64,000 bases of DNA from UBA2588 sp964343075 (GTDB lineage Bacteria; Chloroflexota; Dehalococcoidia; Lucifugimonadales; UBA3495), in the NCBI GenBank assembly GCA_964343075.1, contig CAYFGT010000003.1, positions 49,021-113,020 on the forward strand, read 5' to 3'. Position numbers and translations under genes: made by a program. Below the pieces are notes generated by a model, which was given only the letters and a program-made list of their open reading frames with translations, did no database searches and had not been told where the DNA came from. Position 1 is the stretch's first letter. Every line of letters begins with the position of its first letter. Of the stretch, positions 8,785-19,267 are shown piece after piece.

Positions 8785-9183
8785 ATGCTGTTTTCTGAGG
8801 TGTTGTTGGAACAGGGAATTGATGTCGAATTACCTTTAGAGATTGAACAAATTCTTGATATCCTTGATGAAGAGATACCAGGGATTAAAATTGAAGGTAA
8901 ACAATATGCCATAGATACTGTAAATAGAGCTTCGTTCGGTAAAGAATGGGAAATAGTGGTCAAAGTCTCTGAAAGAAATCTGGCTGATATTCAGGTAGCG
9001 ATGATTAATCTAACTATTCAAGAAGATGGAAATGTGCTGTTTACTGTTCCTCCGAGGATAAATGAATTGGATTTCGAACGGGATCCTAAGGGTGCTTTAT
9101 ATGGAAGAATGATATTTTCTTTACTGAATGTGTTTCAAACTAGAGGGTTCTTGGATCTTCCAGGGAGGTTGCCAATCGAATGA
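8785..9183 (+). CDS. Unknown protein between carA and carB
   Basis: A 132-residue acidic, soluble protein starting directly on the base after the carA stop. I do not recognise a family. It alternates predicted helices (residues 1-30) with beta-rich stretches (WEIVVKVSERN, GNVLFTVPPRIN) and ends with a hydrophobic helix and LDLPGRLPIE. There are no cysteines, no membrane segment and no nucleotide-binding motif. Its position, with 28 bases separating it from the chosen carB start, implies co-translation with both synthase chains. A role linked to carbamoyl-phosphate synthase is inference from location only. Confidence 0.7.
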   Translation: MLFSEVLLEQGIDVELPLEIEQILDILDEEIPGIKIEGKQYAIDTVNRASFGKEWEIVVKVSERNLADIQVAMINLTIQEDGNVLFTVPPRINELDFERDPKGALYGRMIFSLLNVFQTRGFLDLPGRLPIE

Positions 9184-9211
9184 AAAAAGATATAGATGGA
9201 GTGATACATTA

Positions 9212-12509
<3,298 letters not shown>

Positions 12510-12520
<11 letters not shown>

Positions 12521-13466
12521 GCTTTGTGCCTACATTCTGTTTGATTGCCTGATCATAAGCTAGTTTCGCGGCTGCTACGTCTGCGACCCCAGTGCCCATC
12601 ATTTTGGCTAGGATAATGTCGGATGTAGATTCTCTGCCTGGTACCGTCCCTGCGACGATGTGCCGTAGTTCCACAAGTTGACTCATTTGTAGGTCTCCCC
12701 GGTCTTGGGCTTCGCTTAGGTCTCCCGATTCGATGTTCACTTGTTCTAAAGAATCCACAACATACTTGTCGGCTCTCTTGATGACTTCGTCGTCAAGCTC
12801 TCGTGCTCTCCAACTGGTAGGTCCAGCTGCTATTACAGTAGCGCCTGCATTAAGATATTTGCCTTCCACTACGGGTTCCATTGTGGCAGCTACGCAGACT
12901 ATTACATCAGAGGATGAAACAAGTTCTTCTGCAGATGAAACGGATTTAGATGGTATATTCAGTTCGGACGTAATGGTCTTTGAAAACGCCTCTCGATTAC
13001 TAGGGGTTTTACTGTAAACTATTACCTCCTTTGGAGTTTGGATTAAAGATATGGCTTCTATTTGAGTAAAAGCTTGATTTCCTGATCCGATTATCCCTAC
13101 GGTCGGCATCGAATTTTCACGGGATAAGTATTTGGTGGCCAGAGCAGTAGTAGCTCCAGTACGCAGCTGCCCTAATCTGTTTGCTTGAGTGTAGCACAGG
13201 AGTTCGCCTGTCGTTGTATCGTATAAGCTGACTTGGAATGAGTACTTGCCCTGGAAAACGGTGTATGTTTTAACTCCCATGACATTGTCATAGAATAGGG
13301 CTCCACCCATCACGGCAAGCATACCTTTGCTCCCGATTATTTTACGGCGACCGAGATTTGTAGAATTCCCAAGACCGAATTGTTTTTGCATTTCTTCGAT
13401 GGTTGTGAGCATTCCTTGCATATCGACTAAAGTTCTTACTTCATTGTCATTTAAAATTATTGCCAC
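12510..13466 (-). CDS. Ornithine cyclodeaminase/mu-crystallin family protein
   Basis: A 318-residue NAD(P)-binding protein. The family core is visible: RTGATTALATKYLSRE, followed by the Rossmann turn GIIGSGNQAFTQIEAI near residues 123-137, then VVCVAATMEP-like and DSLEQ stretches. Members include ornithine cyclodeaminase, alanine dehydrogenase and imine reductases, and the sequence does not settle which. It starts at GTG, two bases after the MFS stop, so it is co-expressed with a 14-helix exporter and a ferredoxin. The product of this enzyme might be what the exporter handles (inference). Confidence 0.8.
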
Positions 13467-13468
13467 TA

Positions 13469-14989
13469 TCAGGTCTCCTGTTTCTTTTGTTGATTACCTT
13501 TGTATTGGAACATAGCCACAAAACTGCCTGCTAGCATGATCCATACTACTGTTAGTGCAGAGTTCCTGAATCCTTGTATATATGAAGCTTGCAAGTCAAG
13601 GATCGACACTGACTCTGTGACTAAAGGCACAGATAAACCGACTATGGCTGCTGCGGTTATGGTTCCGACTGTATGCCCCATTTGACGCGTTGTCTCTAAC
13701 ATGCCTGATGCGAAGCTGCGGTCTTGGGGCAGTGTGTTCATGACCAGTGCATTGTTAGGGGAGTTGAATAATGCAGAACCGATAGAAGCAGGGAATAACA
13801 AAACGGGCAGAATGTATATTGGAATTTGATGTGCGAACAAACCTAATAAGCCAATTCCAATAGCGATGAACAATAATGATGCGGGGCGTAGCCATTTAGG
13901 CTGATATCGGTCGTAAAGCCATCCGGCTATGATTGGCAAGAATAGACCCATTGATTGGTGTGGTAATAGAACAAGCATTGTGATGCTTGGGGTATACCCG
14001 AGGCCAACCTCAACGATGATAGGCATGAGAGTTAACACAGATAGCATAGACAAATGGAAGGTAGTATTGCTAAACAGGGCCATTGAAAAGTATGTCTCTT
14101 TAAAGTACCCAAAATTAAGGAAAGGGTTTTTTGACCCCAGTTGAGTTGCAAAGAAAATCAAAAAGAGAATTAAGAATATACCAAGCATTGCAGGATGGTA
14201 TATTAATGCTGTTTCAGTTAAGAATGAGTCTGGGCCGGAATCCCAAAGGGTATGTAGGTGTATCCCCATAAGTATGAAAGCTAATAATGACAGAATCATC
14301 AAGGATGGGCCCAATATGCCCAAAGGCTGGGATGCTTGACTGTCTGCTACTTTTACAAGTTCAAATTTGAATAGTGGCCATGTCAGCCATAGTGCGAATA
14401 TCCCTATGGGTACTGATGTAAGAAACACCATTCTCCAGCCATAGCCAGACGGCATGTATTCTAGTAACAAACCAAATACTACTAGGCCGATCATGGTTCC
14501 TATCCTGGCTGAAGTGACAGGTATTGCAAATGCTCTGCCACGTTCGTTGTCTATAAATCCGATTACTAGCAATGAGTTGAGATTAGCGCTAATTAGAGCT
14601 CCTCCAAAGCCCACTCCAGCGCTCCATAAGAGTAATTGCAAGTAATATTGCGAACTAGCAGCTAGGGCGCTAGAAACTGTGAGCAGTATTAGCCCTATGA
14701 AAAATACTTTTAATGTGCCGTAGCGTTGGCCTAATCTTGCCGCTAGGAACACAGTGCTTCCTAATATAAGTAACCTTATTACCACCATCCACGCCCCTTG
14801 AGTATAAGAAATATCAAAATATCGGGCAACTGAAGGCACTGCTATTGTGATCGGTAATTGGGATAACTGCATCAAAAGTTGCGCTATGGAGAGGCAAAGC
14901 AAAATTCTTCTTCGTTCAGGTGTTGACCCTAATTCTTTGAAGGCACCCACTATGTTAAGCCTATGGGCGATGGTTCTTAAAATATCCAC
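13469..14989 (-). CDS. MFS transporter, 14-helix DHA2 (EmrB/QacA) type
   Basis: A 506-residue protein with about fourteen hydrophobic segments. It has the DHA2-type start (IAQLLMQLSQLPITIAVPSVARYF), a degenerate loop motif after helix 2 (ARLGQRYGTLK) and the late GSALFNSPNNALVMNTLP segment that marks this group. Such carriers use the proton gradient to export drugs or metabolites. It starts at GTG with AGGA upstream and sits 33 bases below the ferredoxin and two bases above the cyclodeaminase-like gene, forming a three-gene unit. Confidence 0.8.
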   Translation of the reverse strand: MDILRTIAHRLNIVGAFKELGSTPERRRILLCLSIAQLLMQLSQLPITIAVPSVARYFDISYTQGAWMVVIRLLILGSTVFLAARLGQRYGTLKVFFIGLILLTVSSALAASSQYYLQLLLWSAGVGFGGALISANLNSLLVIGFIDNERGRAFAIPVTSARIGTMIGLVVFGLLLEYMPSGYGWRMVFLTSVPIGIFALWLTWPLFKFELVKVADSQASQPLGILGPSLMILSLLAFILMGIHLHTLWDSGPDSFLTETALIYHPAMLGIFLILFLIFFATQLGSKNPFLNFGYFKETYFSMALFSNTTFHLSMLSVLTLMPIIVEVGLGYTPSITMLVLLPHQSMGLFLPIIAGWLYDRYQPKWLRPASLLFIAIGIGLLGLFAHQIPIYILPVLLFPASIGSALFNSPNNALVMNTLPQDRSFASGMLETTRQMGHTVGTITAAAIVGLSVPLVTESVSILDLQASYIQGFRNSALTVVWIMLAGSFVAMFQYKGNQQKKQET

Positions 14990-15022
14990 ATGTCGTTCCT
15001 ATAGCGTAAATTGGCGTGGGTG

Positions 15023-15265
15023 TTACTTCTTGAAAAATGCGTTGTTGATTTCTCGAAAGTGATCATATTTAGGAGGCAGATTGAATCCATCAAATATAGC
15101 TTGGACAGGACATACTGTTTCGCAGTATGCGCAGTCGATGCAATTAGGACCGTCTATATAGTATTGTTCAGCTTCGTCGGTGGTGTGAATGCAGTCGACG
15201 GGGCAGACGTCTACACAACTTGCATCCTTTACTCCTATACAAGGCTCAGTTATTACAAATACCAT
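15023..15265 (-). CDS. fdxA: Seven-iron ferredoxin
   Basis: An 80-residue electron carrier closely patterned on the Thermus/Azotobacter seven-iron ferredoxins. EPCIGVKDASCVDVCPVDC supplies cysteines for a 3Fe-4S cluster and the last ligand of the other cluster. CIDCAYCETVCPV supplies the 4Fe-4S motif CxxCxxCxxxCP. The short C-terminal extension is also typical. It heads a minus-strand unit with the MFS and cyclodeaminase-like genes and is divergent from a LysR regulator across a palindrome-rich gap. Confidence 0.9.
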   Translation of the reverse strand: MVFVITEPCIGVKDASCVDVCPVDCIHTTDEAEQYYIDGPNCIDCAYCETVCPVQAIFDGFNLPPKYDHFREINNAFFKK

Positions 15266-15305
15266 TACAACAAATCCCGTTGACAGTGTTGATTAATTAC
15301 TGTAG

Positions 15306-15384
15306 TATCATGTTTCTTGATAATTTCTATAATGAATTTGCATAAAACATGATAATGTTTGAATATTCTCGCTAATATGAGAAT
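15306..15384. promoter_or_regulatory. Inverted repeats between ferredoxin and lysR
   Basis: TATCATGTTT (15306-15315) has an exact inverted copy, AAACATGATA (15345-15354), with 29 bases between them. A second inverted repeat, ATTCTC (15365-15370) and GAGAAT (15379-15384), follows at eight bases spacing. Both lie in the 167-base divergent gap, where a LysR protein commonly controls itself and its neighbour. Operator function is inferred from symmetry and location. Confidence 0.4.
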
Positions 15385-15432
15385 CTTTGTCAATAGAATT
15401 GGTAGTTAAATTGGTGCAAGAGAAGGGAAATA

Positions 15433-16350
15433 ATGGAACTTAGAGAAATAATCAGTTTTTATCACGTTGCGCGACTTAAAAGTGTTTCGAAGGCAGCTAA
15501 AAGGTTAGAATTAGGCCAACCTACTGTGACGACCCATTTAAAAAAACTAGAAGAAGAATTTGAATTAGTGTTATTCGATCGAATTAAAAGGCCAATCCAA
15601 TTAACTTCGGAAGGAGGGTCATTCTTGGAATTAGTGACCCCGGTTGTAGAGTCAATCGACAAATTGAAGAATTCTATGAATTATTCCGAAGGCAGAGGCT
15701 CCTTCATAGTTGGCGGATATTCTGATTTGGTATTGAATCATTTGCCGGATTCCGTTCAAGAATTTAGCAGTTTGTACCCTCATGTCCGGATTCAATTAAT
15801 TCCAGGCCCTTATTTTGATTTAATGAGTCAATTAAAATCCGGAGAAATCGATATAGCACTGTGTACGTCTCCTGTTGTAGAAGATGGAGCGTTAGATTTT
15901 CAACGCTTGTTCGACTACGATATCCTGCTGTTGACCCCTCCTGGGCACCCGCTTACTTCCACTTCATCACCTGATTTAGCTGAAGTGGCCAAATATCCTT
16001 TGATTCTTAATAGCCCGCATAGTTATAATCGCCAAATATTGGATCAAGCCTTTAGGGATGAGGGACTTAGTTATGAATCGGTCCTTGAAATGGATAACAC
16101 AGAATTGATCAAGAGATATGTTGAAACCGGGATTGGGGTCGCCTTATGTCCGGGGTATGCTTTACACCCAGAGGATTATGCCCATTTAGGAGTGGTTACC
16201 ATGCCCCATGTAGTCCCCACAGGATCTATTGGGCTATGCACTTTGAAAGGTAAATTCTTGGGCCCTGCTGTTAGTAACTTTATGAGTATAGTGGTCAAGC
16301 ACTTAGAGAATCACAAACTGCCTGCTTCTAAATTGTTATCAACCAAGTGA
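15433..16350 (+). CDS. LysR-family transcriptional regulator
   Basis: A 305-residue regulator. The N-terminal winged helix-turn-helix is clear: FYHVARLKSVSKAAKRLELGQPTVTTHLKKLEEEFELVLFDR at residues about 9-50 (shown here only to mark the SKAA...QPTV...LE pattern). The rest is a two-lobed periplasmic-binding-like effector domain. The effector is unknown. It is divergent from the ferredoxin-exporter-cyclodeaminase unit, so that unit is its likely target. A GAAGGGAAATA ribosome site precedes ATG 15433. Confidence 0.9.
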   Translation: MELREIISFYHVARLKSVSKAAKRLELGQPTVTTHLKKLEEEFELVLFDRIKRPIQLTSEGGSFLELVTPVVESIDKLKNSMNYSEGRGSFIVGGYSDLVLNHLPDSVQEFSSLYPHVRIQLIPGPYFDLMSQLKSGEIDIALCTSPVVEDGALDFQRLFDYDILLLTPPGHPLTSTSSPDLAEVAKYPLILNSPHSYNRQILDQAFRDEGLSYESVLEMDNTELIKRYVETGIGVALCPGYALHPEDYAHLGVVTMPHVVPTGSIGLCTLKGKFLGPAVSNFMSIVVKHLENHKLPASKLLSTK

Positions 16351-16370
16351 TGCGTAATCTAATCAGAGGA

Positions 16371-17189
16371 CTATGAATGGCTACGGGTAACATCATTGAT
16401 TTGGGATTTCAACGTGCTCGTAGCTAATCGAGCTGCTTCTCGGAAATTGTCGGCGTTGTCACCGGCGTAAAGGATCCCTCTGGACGAATTTATTATGAAC
16501 GGACTGGTTGATTCCACGTGAGGCAACACTGCTGCTTCTAAGTCGCCACCTTGGGCTCCCACCCCTGGGATCAAGAAAGGTACGTTTAAAGCCTTTTGTC
16601 GGATACTATTCATTTCTTCTGGGAATGTAGCACCTACTACGAAGCCAACATTACTGTGAACGTTCAGTTCAAGTCCCATTCCAACAACTTTTTCGTATAA
16701 AGTCCGATCTCCGTCTTCTATTTGGAGATCTTGCAAGTCTTTAGAACCGGGATTCGAGCCCTTTGCCCAAATGAACACCCCCTTCGAAGGGTCTTTCGTG
16801 TATGGCTCTATAGTTTCTGACCCTCCCCATGGGTTTACTGTTATTGCGTCGAAACGCCACACATCTAGCAGGGCTGTAGCATAGGCCGCAGCGGAGGGTC
16901 CTATATCTCCTCTTTTGGCGTCTCCAATGATTAAAGTGTCAGGGGCATTCTGCTTCACATGATCTATAGTGTCACGGAGGATCTTTAATCCAGGTAATCC
17001 AAGGGCTTCATAGAATGCCAAATTTGGTTTATATGCTGCTACTAGATCGTGAGTTGAATCTATGATGCTACGATTAAATTCAAGTAGATTTGGAATAGGC
17101 ACTCGGCGAGGGTCTAGATCTAAACCGACACACACGTTGCTATTTTTGATTTTGATAATCTGACTAAGGATAGTGTTAAAATTTGTCAT
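16371..17189 (-). CDS. pyrF: Orotidine 5'-phosphate decarboxylase (type 2)
   Basis: A 272-residue TIM-barrel enzyme that converts OMP to UMP, the last step of de novo pyrimidine synthesis. VGLDLDPRRVP lies near the N-terminus. The catalytic Asp-Lys-Asp array is DAKRGDIGPSAAAYA (about residues 90-104), followed by NPWGGSETIEPY and late PGVGAQGGD. The length and the DAKRGDIG(P)SA form match the longer type 2 subfamily. It is not in the pyrB-carB operon. It is convergent with lysR and divergent from the endonuclease III-like gene. Confidence 0.93.
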   Translation of the reverse strand: MTNFNTILSQIIKIKNSNVCVGLDLDPRRVPIPNLLEFNRSIIDSTHDLVAAYKPNLAFYEALGLPGLKILRDTIDHVKQNAPDTLIIGDAKRGDIGPSAAAYATALLDVWRFDAITVNPWGGSETIEPYTKDPSKGVFIWAKGSNPGSKDLQDLQIEDGDRTLYEKVVGMGLELNVHSNVGFVVGATFPEEMNSIRQKALNVPFLIPGVGAQGGDLEAAVLPHVESTSPFIINSSRGILYAGDNADNFREAARLATSTLKSQINDVTRSHS

Positions 17190-17241
17190 GAGAATACGGT
17201 ATGAGTGTATATAAAAGTTTTGTAGAGTAAGTATACATCAC

Positions 17242-17919
17242 ATGAGCATCAATTCGACAAGAAGTAGTTTACATAAAATATTTAGAACAATGCGTGATAG
17301 GTACGATGTTAGCGCGTGGTGGAAATTGGAATCTAAGTTAGAAATTGTTTGGGGAGCTATTCTTGTGCAAAATACTTCATGGAGGAATGCAAGTTTAGCA
17401 TTAGAGGGTTTAGCTGAAGCAGGAATCAAGACAATAGGGCAGATAAATGAATTACCGGCAGAAAATCTAGAGCGAGTGATAAAATCTTCAGGATTTTACA
17501 GAACTAAAGCGATCACTATAAAAGGATTCTCTAAGTTGGTAACGGATTTATATAGCGGAGATCTAGACAAATTTTTGGAAAGGCCGGTGGCACATCTTCG
17601 TGAAGAACTGTTGTCAATTAAAGGAATAGGTGAAGAAACTGCAGATGACATAATTTTGTACGCCTCTCATAAACCTGTATTTGTAATAGATAAATTTACC
17701 AGGAGAATATTGGGTCGGTATGGGATAGGATTAAATACCTCAAAATATTCTAAATGGCAGGAAATGTTCCATTCTAATTTAGACCATAATGCTTCATATT
17801 TTCAGGATTTTCACGCGTTGCTAGTCAAATTGGGACAGGATCATTGCCGCACAATACCTAAATGCGTGAGGTGTTGCCTAAAATTGGACTGCAAAACTGG
17901 GTTGAAAAACTGTATGTAA
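17242..17919 (+). CDS. Endonuclease III-related DNA glycosylase
   Basis: A 225-residue HhH-GPD base-excision protein. The hairpin LLSIKGIGEETADDI is at residues 123-137 and the catalytic aspartate is D150 in PVFVIDKFTRR. A C-terminal 4Fe-4S motif (C202-x5-C208-x2-C211-x5-C217) closes it. The lysine used by bifunctional endonuclease III in the hairpin (GxGxK) is replaced by glutamate (GIGEE). This is the pattern of monofunctional members such as thymine-mismatch or methylpurine glycosylases. The substrate is not determined. The gene is divergent from pyrF with 52 bases between them. Confidence 0.85.
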   Translation: MSINSTRSSLHKIFRTMRDRYDVSAWWKLESKLEIVWGAILVQNTSWRNASLALEGLAEAGIKTIGQINELPAENLERVIKSSGFYRTKAITIKGFSKLVTDLYSGDLDKFLERPVAHLREELLSIKGIGEETADDIILYASHKPVFVIDKFTRRILGRYGIGLNTSKYSKWQEMFHSNLDHNASYFQDFHALLVKLGQDHCRTIPKCVRCCLKLDCKTGLKNCM

Positions 17920-17985
17920 GGTGTATACTGCGCTGAATCGTAAAACTAACTTTCGATTTACATAGGAAATAGGAGTGAATAAAGA

Positions 17986-19134
17986 ATGAGTATATCTAAA
18001 CGATTCTTAGGCTTACTTGCATTGGTGATTATGGCGATTTCAATGCTTGGTTGTTTGGGAGGCAGTGAGACAGTGAAAATAGGTATGTTGAGCCCGCAAA
18101 CCGGCCCAATAGCTCAATATGCACCTGGATTCGAAGATGCTGCAAAGATAGCCATTGCTGATCTAAACGCAGCTCACGAAGGTGATTTTGAGTTCGAATT
18201 AATCATGATGGATACCGGCTGCGATGGCACGCAAGCTGCTACTTCTGCTCAAACCTTGGTTGACAGTGGCGTATCAGCAATAGTTGGAGCAGCATGCTCT
18301 GGTGCTACTTTGGGAGCTATAGCTGTTGCGGCTCCTGCGGGTGTCCCCATGGTGTCCTACGCCAGCACGTCTCCGGCGGTGACTACGGCAGAAGATAATG
18401 GACATTTGTTCAGAGTTGTTCCTAGCGATGCCCAGCAAGCAGTTGCACTAACTACAGTGGCATCGGCTGCAGGGGTATCCAAGCCTGCAGTTTTGTACAT
18501 GACTAACGATTACGGAGCAGGTTTAGGAGACAATTTTGCATCTAATTGGTCTGGAGAAGTTTGCACATCGGTTGGATATGATCCTGCTGAAGGACGTTAC
18601 GATGCCACTACTTTAGCTCAGTCTGTTATTGATGGTGGTTGTGATTCCGTTTTGTTGATGTCCTATGCTACAGATGGTGCTGCGATTATGGAAGCATTAT
18701 CGGCTCAAGGATTTGATGGATCCGTGTTTGGAGCTGATGGAGTCGCAGATGCAACGTTTACTGATTCTTTCACTGATGCTTCTGCAGTAGACGGATTGAT
18801 CGCTACCCGACCACGACCGGGTGAGGATTCTAGTGCGAAAGGAGATTTTGAGGCTGCATATGCTGCTGCAGGCGGCGCAGACGGAGCTATTTACACCGGT
18901 GAGACGTATGATGCTGTGTCCATAATTGGAGCTGCTATTGCAGGGAAAGGAGATGGTAGTATTATCGACTCTTTGAAATCTGTTGGTGTGAATTATGTTG
19001 GTGCTAGCGGTACTCACACTTTTGACGCTTCTGGAGACGTGCTAGGTACAGGGTATGAAGTATGTCAATTCGCAGGAAATGATTTCTCATGTCCTAGGAC
19101 TTGGACCGCTGATGAAGGTTTGTCGGGGAACTAG
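17986..19134 (+). CDS. livK: Branched-chain amino-acid-type ABC transporter binding lipoprotein
   Basis: A 382-residue periplasmic-binding protein. It has a lipoprotein signal peptide (ALVIMAISMLGC, lipobox cysteine about residue 23) and then the family opening VKIGMLSPQTGPIAQYAPGFEDAA. The two-lobed fold matches the Leu/Ile/Val-binding group, though many relatives bind other amides or carboxylates. It is rich in Ala, Gly and Asp, unlike its neighbours. A GGAAATAGGAG ribosome site precedes the ATG. It is followed by a hairpin and then the permease and ATPase genes, a common arrangement for keeping binding protein in excess. Confidence 0.88.
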   Translation: MSISKRFLGLLALVIMAISMLGCLGGSETVKIGMLSPQTGPIAQYAPGFEDAAKIAIADLNAAHEGDFEFELIMMDTGCDGTQAATSAQTLVDSGVSAIVGAACSGATLGAIAVAAPAGVPMVSYASTSPAVTTAEDNGHLFRVVPSDAQQAVALTTVASAAGVSKPAVLYMTNDYGAGLGDNFASNWSGEVCTSVGYDPAEGRYDATTLAQSVIDGGCDSVLLMSYATDGAAIMEALSAQGFDGSVFGADGVADATFTDSFTDASAVDGLIATRPRPGEDSSAKGDFEAAYAAAGGADGAIYTGETYDAVSIIGAAIAGKGDGSIIDSLKSVGVNYVGASGTHTFDASGDVLGTGYEVCQFAGNDFSCPRTWTADEGLSGN

Positions 19135-19178
19135 ATTTAATCCATAAAGGTTAAATGGACTGAATCATTTTTATATGG

Positions 19179-19214
19179 ACGGCCTGCACACTTATATAAG
19201 TTGCAGGTCGTTTT
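19179..19214 (+). terminator. Hairpin with T run between livK and the permease
   Basis: ACGGCCTGCA (19179-19188) pairs with TGCAGGTCGT (19202-19211). A small ACTT/AAGT extension closes the loop, one base (C19189) is bulged, and TTTT follows. It fits an intrinsic terminator or a partial terminator/mRNA stabiliser within the operon. The permease start chosen here lies 54 bases beyond it. Confidence 0.7.
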
Positions 19215-19267
19215 AATATGTGCCTTTGGTCCTAGAGAGGATATCTGTTGAAAAGAAAGGAAATGTA

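Noticed and set aside
9128..9211. carB start at 9128
   Set aside because: It would overlap the upstream gene by 56 bases and add residues unlike any CarB; a ribosome site exists at 9198.
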